Origin: Ruminococcaceae bacterium UBA5408
GTDB lineage: Bacteria > Bacillota > Clostridia > Oscillospirales > Acutalibacteraceae
Assembly: GCA_002407645.1 (NCBI GenBank)
Contig: DHNU01000036.1
Coordinates: 1-6,602 of the forward strand
DNA: 6,602 nt
Direction: 5' to 3'
A program made the translations under genes and the position numbers. The notes beneath the pieces are model-generated. The model had not been told where the DNA came from, did not search any database, and saw only the letters and a list, made by a program, of their open reading frames with translations. Positions 1 through 5,778 of the stretch are shown one piece after another (position 1 is the first letter of the stretch; each line of letters opens with the position of its first letter).

Positions 1-1035
1 TACGGCAGTGTGAATCCCAATCCCGCTGTGGGAGCCGTTATAGTAAAAAACAGAAAAGTAATCGGTTACGGATTTCACGAAAAATACGGTATGCCACATG
101 CGGAAAGGAACGCAATTTCAAATTGTTTCCAATCACCGCAGGGTTCAACATTGTACGTTACGCTTGAACCGTGCTGTCATCACGGAAAAACTCCGCCTTG
201 TACGGACGCGATTATCGAAAGCGGAATTTCTCGTGTTGTTATAGGCTCCCGCGATCCAAACAAGCTTGTTTGTTCCAAGTCATTGCAAATTCTGAGAGAA
301 AACGGAATTGAAGTTAAAGAGGGTGTTTTAAAAAACGAATGTGACGAAATCAACAAGCCGTTTTTTCACTATATTACAACAGGCCTACCCTATGTTGTAA
401 TGAAATACGCTATGACTTTAGACGGAAAAATCGCTACACGCACTGGTAAATCCAAATGGATAACAGGCACTGAAGCACGAAACCATGTTCATCAATCACG
501 CAACAGATACAGCGGAATAATGGTGGGAATTAATACTGTTCTTTCGGATGATCCCATGCTTAACTGCAGAATAAAAGGTGGAAAAAGTCCTGTAAGAATA
601 ATTTGCGACAGCAATTTACGGCTTCCTTTAAGCTCAAAAATTGCAATAACGGCAAAAGAAATTCCTACATATGTCGCAGCTGTTTCAAACGATAAAGAAA
701 AGATAGACCGTCTTTTGGAACTGGGAATAAAAATAATTAATGTGCAAAATAAAAATGGGCACGTTGATTTAAACGATTTAATGGGTAAGCTCGGAAAAAT
801 GGAAATAGACAGTATCCTTTTGGAAGGCGGCGCACAGCTTAATTACAGCGCACTTCAAAGTAATATTGTAAATAAAGTGCAGGCTTATATTTCACCTAAA
901 ATTTTCGGAGGTTCTATTTCAAAAACACCTGTAGGCGGCGAAGGTATAGACGAAATTTCCAAAGCAGTCACAGGAGAAAAACATAAAATAACAGCTTTGG
1001 GTGAAGACATTCTGTTGGAATACAATCTAAAGTAA
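1..1035 (+). CDS. ribD: Bifunctional riboflavin deaminase/reductase RibD, 5' end cut by window edge
   Basis: RibD carries out two consecutive cytosolic steps of riboflavin synthesis: deamination of the GTP-derived diaminopyrimidine, then NADPH-dependent reduction of the ribosyl side chain. The open frame runs into the window from base 1 (Y-G-S-V-N-P-N-P...), so the gene is incomplete. Comparison with B. subtilis RibD, recalled from memory, suggests about 20 residues are missing; 344 are visible, against a usual 360-370. Numbering from the first visible residue, the N-terminal zinc deaminase shows H33-A-E35 and the PCxxxGxxPPC motif with C58 and C67. The C-terminal reductase starts near residue 130 with MKYAMTLDGKIATRTG, followed by VGINTVLSDDP and, near the end, LLEGGAQLN. 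All key residues are present, so both activities are probably intact. The GTG at base 10 is an internal valine codon, not the start. This is the first visible gene of the operon; the ribE start lies 14 nt after its TAA. Confidence 0.96.
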   Translation, partial: YGSVNPNPAVGAVIVKNRKVIGYGFHEKYGMPHAERNAISNCFQSPQGSTLYVTLEPCCHHGKTPPCTDAIIESGISRVVIGSRDPNKLVCSKSLQILRENGIEVKEGVLKNECDEINKPFFHYITTGLPYVVMKYAMTLDGKIATRTGKSKWITGTEARNHVHQSRNRYSGIMVGINTVLSDDPMLNCRIKGGKSPVRIICDSNLRLPLSSKIAITAKEIPTYVAAVSNDKEKIDRLLELGIKIINVQNKNGHVDLNDLMGKLGKMEIDSILLEGGAQLNYSALQSNIVNKVQAYISPKIFGGSISKTPVGGEGIDEISKAVTGEKHKITALGEDILLEYNLK

Positions 1036-1044
1036 AAGGAGGTG
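1036..1044 (+). promoter_or_regulatory. Strong Shine-Dalgarno that fixes the TTG start of ribE
   Basis: AAGGAGGTG directly follows the ribD stop codon. The GGAGG core ends 7 nt before the TTG at 1050, which is ideal spacing. The TTG opens the canonical riboflavin synthase N-terminus M-F-T-G-I-I-E, and no ATG in a suitable position competes, so the non-AUG start is well supported. Confidence 0.9.
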
Positions 1045-1049
1045 TTAGT

Positions 1050-1700
1050 TTGTTTACAGGAATTATTGAAGAAATCGGAACCGTTTATTCCGTAAAAAAA
1101 GGCATAAAGTCAATGGAGCTTAGTATAGAAGCTGAAAAGATTTTAAAAGATACAAATTTGGGCAGCAGTATCGCAGTAAACGGTATCTGTTTAACTGTAA
1201 CCTACTTTAACCAATCGTACTTCACAGTTGACGTAATGCCCGAAACTTTGCGGAGAAGTTCTCTTCGCAATATACAAACGGGAAGTAAAGTAAATTTGGA
1301 ACGCGCTATGTCTGTAAACGGCAGATTTGGCGGGCATATTGTTACGGGACATATAGATTCAGCAGGCATAATATCAAACATTAAAAAAGAGGGCAATGCG
1401 GTATTGATAGATATAAAAACAAATCAAAAAACACTTCTCTACATTGTAGAAAAAGGTTCAATTGCGATAGACGGAATAAGTCTTACAGTTACAAATGTAT
1501 TTAATGATAGTTTCAGAGTTTCTGTAATACCGCATACTTTCCAACACACGACATTTCTTCAAAAAAACACGGGAGATACAGTAAACCTTGAAAATGATAT
1601 CATTGCCAAATATTTAGAAAAATTAATGACGCCAATGCCAAATGATAGGGATAAAAGAAACACAATAAGTCTTAAATTTTTAGCCGAAAACGGCTTTTAG
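1050..1700 (+). CDS. ribE: Riboflavin synthase, alpha subunit type (RibE; called RibC in E. coli)
   Basis: Catalyses the last step of riboflavin synthesis, a dismutation of two 6,7-dimethyl-8-ribityllumazine molecules into riboflavin and the diaminopyrimidine, which returns to RibH. The 216-residue protein has the family's usual length and its two tandem lumazine-binding barrels. Barrel 1 (about 1-97) has MFTGIIEEIG, IAVNGICLTV with Cys47, VMPETLRRSSL and VNLERAM. Barrel 2 (about 98-190) begins in GGHIVTGHIDSAG and repeats the pattern with IAIDGISLTV, VSVIPHT and VNLENDIIAKYLEKL. The C-terminus FLAENGF is typical of the family, so the gene looks full length. Translation starts at TTG, supported by a near-perfect ribosome binding site. 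It lies 14 nt after ribD and 11 nt before ribBA, with its TAG stop inside the next gene's Shine-Dalgarno. The active enzyme is known as a trimer; nothing unusual is seen apart from the rare start codon. Confidence 0.97.
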   Translation: MFTGIIEEIGTVYSVKKGIKSMELSIEAEKILKDTNLGSSIAVNGICLTVTYFNQSYFTVDVMPETLRRSSLRNIQTGSKVNLERAMSVNGRFGGHIVTGHIDSAGIISNIKKEGNAVLIDIKTNQKTLLYIVEKGSIAIDGISLTVTNVFNDSFRVSVIPHTFQHTTFLQKNTGDTVNLENDIIAKYLEKLMTPMPNDRDKRNTISLKFLAENGF

Positions 1701-1711
1701 GAGGATAAATC

Positions 1712-2908
1712 ATGTTTAACACAATTAAAGAAGCTTTAGAGGACATTAAAAGCGGAAAATTGGTTGTAGTTACCGACGACCCCGACCGCGAAAACGAGGG
1801 CGACCTTATATGCGCCGCTGAATTTGCAACACTTGAAAATGTTAACTTTATGGCTACTCACGCAAAAGGATTAATTTGTATGCCTATGAGTTCGACAATA
1901 GCAAAAAAGCTCGAACTTCCTCAAATGGTAAACGAAAACACCGATAATCACTGCACTGCTTTTACAGTTTCAATTGACCATGTAAGCACATCCACCGGTA
2001 TATCCGCGTATGAACGTTCAATAACTGCACTGAAAAGTGTAGAAGACCAAGTAAAGCCCGAAGATTTTCGCAGACCGGGGCATATGTTTCCTCTTACAGC
2101 AAAGGAAGGCGGAGTTTTAGTCAGAAACGGACATACTGAAGCTGCAGTTGACCTTATGAAACTTGCGGGACTTAAAGAATGCGGACTTTGCTGTGAAATA
2201 ATGAAAAGCGACGGCACTATGATGAGGACGTCGGAGCTGTTGGCATTTTCTCATAAACATAATTTAAAAATTATTACAATTAAAGATTTACAGGATTATA
2301 TAAGAAAAAATGTAAAACTCGTAAAACAGGTTGCGTGTACAAAACTTCCGACTGAATACGGCGGCTTTACTGCGTATGGATACATAAACAGAATCAATGG
2401 AGAACATCATGTTGCGCTTGTAATGGGTGAAATCGGCGACGGTAAGTCCGTTCTATGCCGCGTACACTCAGAATGTCTTACAGGCGATGTTTTCGGCTCT
2501 ATGCGCTGTGACTGCGGTCAGCAGCTGCAAAAGTCCATGCAGATGATAGCTGGAGAGGGACGGGGAATTTTGCTTTATATGCGTCAGGAAGGCAGAGGAA
2601 TAGGACTTATAAACAAGCTCCGTGCTTACGAGCTGCAAGACCAAGGTTTTGATACAGTGGAAGCTAATTTAAAGCTTGGCTTTGAGCCGGATTTGCGTGA
2701 ATACAGTACCGGAGCTCAGATTTTATCCGACTTAGGGGTAAAAGAGCTGCGTCTTTTAACAAATAACCCATCCAAAATTTACGGATTATCTGATTTTGGT
2801 ATGAAGATTATTGAACGCGTTCCTATTGAAATTGAGCCTCAAAAAGATGATGCTTTCTATTTAGAAACAAAAAAAGTAAAAATGGGTCACATATTAAATA
2901 TCATATAA
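1712..2908 (+). CDS. ribBA: RibBA: 3,4-dihydroxy-2-butanone 4-phosphate synthase / GTP cyclohydrolase II
   Basis: A fusion of the two enzymes that start the two branches of riboflavin synthesis. Residues 1 to about 200 are the RibB domain, which makes DHBP from ribulose 5-phosphate. It has the acidic active-site loop [10 protein letters not shown] (22-31), [23 protein letters not shown] and the stretch [17 protein letters not shown] through GHTEAAVDL (120-147). Residues from about 203 are the RibA domain, which opens the GTP ring. It has zinc ligands C255, C266 and C268 (C-x10-C-x-C), then [11 protein letters not shown], the [11 protein letters not shown] region and LLTNNPSK. At 398 residues it matches usual bifunctional RibBA proteins, and both active sites look complete, unlike fusions with one degenerate half. 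The ATG start has TAGGAGG (1698-1704) with 7 nt spacing, overlapping the ribE stop. ribH follows after 20 nt. Older nomenclature also uses ribA or ribAB. Confidence 0.97.
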   Translation: MFNTIKEALEDIKSGKLVVVTDDPDRENEGDLICAAEFATLENVNFMATHAKGLICMPMSSTIAKKLELPQMVNENTDNHCTAFTVSIDHVSTSTGISAYERSITALKSVEDQVKPEDFRRPGHMFPLTAKEGGVLVRNGHTEAAVDLMKLAGLKECGLCCEIMKSDGTMMRTSELLAFSHKHNLKIITIKDLQDYIRKNVKLVKQVACTKLPTEYGGFTAYGYINRINGEHHVALVMGEIGDGKSVLCRVHSECLTGDVFGSMRCDCGQQLQKSMQMIAGEGRGILLYMRQEGRGIGLINKLRAYELQDQGFDTVEANLKLGFEPDLREYSTGAQILSDLGVKELRLLTNNPSKIYGLSDFGMKIIERVPIEIEPQKDDAFYLETKKVKMGHILNII

Positions 2909-2928
2909 AATTATAAGGAGTAATTGTA

Positions 2929-3411
2929 ATGAATATCTTTGAAGGAAAAATAACAGCGGATAATATAAAAATAGGTATAGTTGCGGCAAGATTCAATGAA
3001 TTTATTGTCTCGAAATTGCTAAGCGGCGCTCTTGATTGTTTAAAAAGGCACGATGTAGATGACAACAATATTGATGTAGCTTGGGTGCCGGGAGCATTTG
3101 AAATACCGCTTATTGCTCAAAAAATGGCAAAATCTCAAAAATATGATGCGATAATCTGCCTTGGTGCAGTAATTCGAGGCTCTACTTCACATTATGACTA
3201 TGTATGCAATGAAGTATCAAAAGGAGTAGCACAAACAGCTCTTAATACAGGCGTTCCTGTTCTGTTCGGGGTTCTGACAACAGAAAATATTGAACAGGCG
3301 ATTGAACGAGCAGGAACAAAATCAGGAAATAAAGGTTTTGACTGCGCTCTTTCCGCACTTGAAATGGTAAGTTTAATAAAAAATCTAAAAGAAGATAACA
3401 AAACTATGTAA
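2929..3411 (+). CDS. ribH: 6,7-dimethyl-8-ribityllumazine synthase (riboflavin synthase beta chain)
   Basis: Condenses the RibD-derived pyrimidine (after dephosphorylation) with DHBP from RibBA to give the lumazine used by RibE. The 160-residue protein is of standard length. It shows [12 protein letters not shown] with Phe22 that stacks on the substrate, the WVPGAFEIP turn (52-60), the hallmark [14 protein letters not shown] (79-92) containing catalytic His88, and [16 protein letters not shown] (121-136) with the phosphate-binding and basic residues. The close similarity in these blocks to B. subtilis RibH suggests the icosahedral 60-mer type, but that is inference. The ATG start is preceded by AAGGAG (2915-2920) with 8 nt spacing. 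It is the last gene of the riboflavin operon in this window. Its TAA is only 8 nt from the stop of the convergent PAP2 gene, and no clear terminator follows it. Confidence 0.97.
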   Translation: MNIFEGKITADNIKIGIVAARFNEFIVSKLLSGALDCLKRHDVDDNNIDVAWVPGAFEIPLIAQKMAKSQKYDAIICLGAVIRGSTSHYDYVCNEVSKGVAQTALNTGVPVLFGVLTTENIEQAIERAGTKSGNKGFDCALSALEMVSLIKNLKEDNKTM

Positions 3412-3419
3412 TAGGAGCT

Positions 3420-4202
3420 TTAAGCCCCTATAAGTCTAAATATTACGGAGTTTATAACAACTCCGATAAAGCCCCAAAAAGTTCCTAACACTGCTCCTGC
3501 AAGAACGTCACGAGGGTAATGCATCCCCATATACATACGGGTCATACCTACCAATATGGCAACAATGTAAAGTCCTACAGAAATTATTATATTTCCTTTA
3601 AAATACTGAACCAAAAGTGTCGACATATAAAAAGCCTGACTCGTATGTCCGCTGGGGAATGATTTTCCACGTGCCTGCGTCCCAACAACACGGACATCTT
3701 TAAGGTATGAATACGGTCTTGGTCTTCGTATCAGCGATTTAATAAGTTCGACAACAAGCCACAGTGTTAAAGTGCCTAAAATAAAATCATAGGCGAGATG
3801 CTCATTTACAGCAAAAAACAGTACAATAGCTAATATAACGGTTACTATTCCGTTGCCTATTTCCGTAATTATCAGCATTGTTCTGTCAAGCCAAAGCGGA
3901 CGTTTTCCGTATTTATTAAAAAATGAAAAAACCACCGAATCAATGCTTTGCCCCGCAGTCCATACAAGAGAAACCGCAACAAGGCAGAAAATCAAAATCA
4001 TACTTAAAAGTATATAGTGTGATTTAAGTGTAACCCAAATGTGATGCCAAAATGTTTTTGGCACAAAAATTACGAAAAAAGCAAGAGCGGTTATTATAAT
4101 CAAAAGCCAGAATATCGGATGAAGATGACGGATTTTACTGATTATTTTACAATATATATTTAGCTTGTTTTTTTTCGGATTTTCATTGTCAACATTACTC
4201 AT
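3420..4202 (-). CDS. PAP2-family integral membrane lipid phosphatase
   Basis: A type 2 phosphatidic acid phosphatase-like membrane protein of 260 residues. All three signature motifs are present: K-x6-RP at K155 to R162-P163, PSGH at 183-186, and R222-x5-H228-x3-D232 (with Thr before the Arg, a common variant). His186 and His228 are the expected catalytic pair, Asp232 the charge relay. After a short basic N-terminus about six hydrophobic helices are visible: about 29-47, 62-81, 115-132, 138-154, 203-220 and 233-256. The active site should therefore lie at the outer membrane face. Family members hydrolyse phosphatidate, phosphatidylglycerol phosphate or undecaprenyl pyrophosphate; sequence alone does not decide which. 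The ATG overlaps the end of the upstream lipid-kinase gene in ATGAGTAA (8 nt), with GAGGGA (4211-4216) at 8 nt spacing, so the genes are very likely translationally coupled. It converges on ribH with an 8 nt gap. Confidence 0.92.
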   Translation of the reverse strand: MSNVDNENPKKNKLNIYCKIISKIRHLHPIFWLLIIITALAFFVIFVPKTFWHHIWVTLKSHYILLSMILIFCLVAVSLVWTAGQSIDSVVFSFFNKYGKRPLWLDRTMLIITEIGNGIVTVILAIVLFFAVNEHLAYDFILGTLTLWLVVELIKSLIRRPRPYSYLKDVRVVGTQARGKSFPSGHTSQAFYMSTLLVQYFKGNIIISVGLYIVAILVGMTRMYMGMHYPRDVLAGAVLGTFWGFIGVVINSVIFRLIGA

Positions 4203-5157
4203 CAGCCGCTTCCCTCAAACTCTTATTCTTTGTTTTGCTTGGAATTGTCATTACCGCCACCGAATGATGCTTAACCTCTATTTTCACACTGCCCTTACCC
4301 AAAATAACCCCGTCAGCCATTATCTGCATCTCGGGTTTTGTTTCAATCTCTGCTTTATGAACAAAAAAGTGCTGAATACACGGGTCATTGGTTTCGGAAA
4401 TTTTTCTGCCTTTAAATGCACAACCGAGTAAATCCATTTTGTTTAAACTTGAAAACAACATAACGTCAAGCAGACCGTCGCTGTATGCATTCTTTTTACC
4501 TACATTGCAGTGACGACCGATATACGGCATATTAGAAACAATGACAACATGTCCCATTCTTACAATTTCGTTTTTATCCTCAAGTTTAAGTCTTATTTGC
4601 GACGGTGTGGAATTTACAAATGTACCTAAAAAGTCCCCCAGTCTTTCCAAATGTCCATGCTGAATATCGTCTCCCGCGGAAAAAAGGGACGACATAAGCC
4701 CAACAGAACAAACCTCTAAAAAAGGAACGGCAACTTTGTCGCAATCAGCCTGACCCATATCTGCCTTTATACGTCTTCCTTCACGTAGAATGGCAACAGC
4801 TTGTTCTAAATTTTCGGGTATGTTAAGACTTCTTGCAACATTATTCTGTGTTCCTTTTGGAATTATTCCAAGAGTGGCAGGCAGCCCAATAATTTCCTTT
4901 GCAACTGCGGATACAGTACCGTCGCCACCGCAAACAACAAAAAAATTAACTCCCTGTAAGAGAGTATCCTTAACCATTTTACCGTAATCGCTGTCTTTTT
5001 TGGTTATAAAAACCTCGGGAACAAATTTCCATGCCTGCAGCAAATTTATAACATCCATAAGCTGTATAGATGAAGCAACGGATGAACCTGCAGCCGGATT
5101 AAAAATCAACTTAACTCGCCTGCGCCGTTTTTCAGTATAATATTTATCTTTTTCCAT
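4195..5157 (-). CDS. Lipid kinase of the diacylglycerol kinase catalytic (YegS/DagK/BmrU) family
   Basis: A cytosolic or membrane-peripheral ATP-dependent lipid kinase of 320 residues. Visible motifs are KLIFNPAAGS (16-25), the nucleotide-binding CGGDGTVSAVAK (76-87), GIIPKGTQNNVARSLNIP (97-114), the AYSDGLLDV metal-loop region (224-232) and ADGVILG (281-287) near the end. The length and order fit the two-domain fold of DgkB and YegS. Two positions differ from the DgkB pattern: the GTxND aspartate is Asn (N106), and the Glu of the C-terminal DGE is Val (V284), while D282 is kept. Substrate choice may therefore differ from diacylglycerol; candidates include other lipid alcohols. The ATG start is forced by an in-frame TGA two codons upstream; AAAGGGA (5171-5177) is a rather distant ribosome binding site, 13 nt away. 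It is first in a two-gene operon with the PAP2 phosphatase. The C-terminal tail (from about 306) is basic then acidic and probably disordered. Confidence 0.92.
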   Translation of the reverse strand: MEKDKYYTEKRRRRVKLIFNPAAGSSVASSIQLMDVINLLQAWKFVPEVFITKKDSDYGKMVKDTLLQGVNFFVVCGGDGTVSAVAKEIIGLPATLGIIPKGTQNNVARSLNIPENLEQAVAILREGRRIKADMGQADCDKVAVPFLEVCSVGLMSSLFSAGDDIQHGHLERLGDFLGTFVNSTPSQIRLKLEDKNEIVRMGHVVIVSNMPYIGRHCNVGKKNAYSDGLLDVMLFSSLNKMDLLGCAFKGRKISETNDPCIQHFFVHKAEIETKPEMQIMADGVILGKGSVKIEVKHHSVAVMTIPSKTKNKSLREAADE

Positions 5158-5200
5158 GTATCACAGCAAGTCCCTTTCAATTTTATATGTCATTATTATT

Positions 5201-5206
5201 ATTCTA
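5201..5206 (-). promoter_or_regulatory. Candidate -10 box for the lipid kinase-PAP2 operon
   Basis: On the minus strand TAGAAT matches the TATAAT consensus at five of six positions and lies about 24 nt upstream of the AAAGGGA ribosome binding site. The surrounding intergenic stretch (5158-5246) is extremely AT-rich. No good -35 box stands at 17-18 nt; the nearest, TTGATT at 5231-5236, is 24 nt away. Because of the AT richness chance matches are likely. A TATAAA at 5182-5187 was set aside because it would put the transcription start on the ribosome binding site. Confidence 0.3.
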
Positions 5207-5246
5207 ATAAATTAATGAAATATTAATTAAAATCAACAAAAAATAT

Positions 5247-5276
5247 AAGCAGAGATTTCTTTTAAAATCTCTGCTT
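5247..5276 (-). terminator. Strong hairpin terminator after parA-comFB, possibly bidirectional
   Basis: A perfect 12-bp inverted repeat, AAGCAGAGATTT and AAATCTCTGCTT, encloses a 6-nt loop (5259-5264). It begins 26 nt beyond the comFB stop, as expected for the end of that operon. In the minus direction the stem is followed by ATATTTTTTG. In the plus direction the U tract is actually better: seven T at 5275-5281. No plus-strand gene ends here, so its main job is presumably to end parA-comFB transcription and isolate the kinase-PAP2 operon just downstream on the same strand. It may also block antisense readthrough. Confidence 0.85.
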
Positions 5277-5302
5277 TTTTTATTATTTACATATTTGATT
5301 TT

Positions 5303-5770
5303 TTAATGCCTTGGGTGAGCGCGAACAGCTAAAATACCTTTTATAACCGCCGTAACAACCTGTGCATTTGTCTGAGGGTCAAAATCAGGAACCGGCTGTC
5401 CTTTATACAAAACCATGTATTTCGGCTCCAGTCTGTTAAGGGCATAAGCTACAATATCTTTTTTACACCTGTCACATTTACAGCATTTAAACCTTGATAA
5501 AGCACTGTCAAGTTTTTCAATTACGACACTTTCCATTGCATTGACAATAACAGTTTGCTGGGTGTCCATTACAGGTATGCCGACCTCGCGGCGCATTATA
5601 GCACGGTGAAAATTCATCGGCGGTTCGGGTTTACTATTTATTTCCGGCCTTTTAGGCTGAATTTCTTCTGCAACCTCTTCCTGTTGTACTGATTTTGTTG
5701 TTTTTTTTGCAGACGGCATAAGCTTTTTATACATCAGTTCTTTGTCAATTTCTTTTTTAGACCTTCCCAT
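5303..5770 (-). CDS. ComFB-family protein with a long basic N-terminal tail
   Basis: A 155-residue protein whose C-terminal half (about 75-155) resembles the late competence protein ComFB. It has VNAMESVVIEKLDSAL (76-91), a cysteine knuckle C96-C97-x-C99-x2-C102, then KKDIVAYALNRLEPKY (103-118) and the ending VRAHPRH. B. subtilis ComFB is about 98 residues and binds zinc through such cysteines; its role in competence is unclear. From memory, cyanobacterial ComFB proteins have recently been reported to bind cyclic dinucleotides; I cannot test that here. The extra first 65 or so residues are lysine-rich at the start (SKKEIDKELMYKKL), then Glu/Pro-rich, and look disordered. The ATG has AAGGAGG at a rather long 13 nt, lying inside the last codons of parA; only 8 nt separate the genes, so coupled expression is likely. 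No comFA or comFC neighbour is present. The family call is good; the function is unknown. Confidence 0.82.
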   Translation of the reverse strand: MGRSKKEIDKELMYKKLMPSAKKTTKSVQQEEVAEEIQPKRPEINSKPEPPMNFHRAIMRREVGIPVMDTQQTVIVNAMESVVIEKLDSALSRFKCCKCDRCKKDIVAYALNRLEPKYMVLYKGQPVPDFDPQTNAQVVTAVIKGILAVRAHPRH

Positions 5771-5778
5771 TACTGCTT

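Noticed and set aside
1..9. FMN riboswitch controlling the riboflavin operon
   Set aside because: Expected from knowledge of Firmicute rib operons, but the region upstream of ribD is not in the window, so nothing can be reported.
1..30. GTG at base 10 as the ribD start
   Set aside because: The frame is open to base 1 and the preceding codons continue the expected family sequence; the conserved N-terminal helix of RibD lies outside the window.
1682..1698. Small hairpin AGCCG-AAAA-CGGCT followed by T at the end of ribE, as a possible attenuator
   Set aside because: The stem has only 5 bp and the T run is about four bases, within the coding end encoding the conserved FLAENGF tail; too weak to call a terminator.
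3412..3430. Imperfect palindrome between ribH and the PAP2 gene as a shared terminator
   Set aside because: It has a mismatch, a short loop and no U tract on either strand, and half of it is PAP2 coding sequence.
4165..4431. An 88-codon plus-strand open frame across the kinase/PAP2 junction
   Set aside because: It lies antisense to two well-supported genes, has no ribosome binding site or recognisable motif, and has a Cys/Phe/His-rich composition typical of an antisense shadow.
5158..5302. Possible small gene or RNA in the gap between the comFB-like gene and the lipid kinase
   Set aside because: The 145 nt hold the hairpin and a very AT-rich stretch with stops in all frames I followed; only promoter-like sequence is seen.
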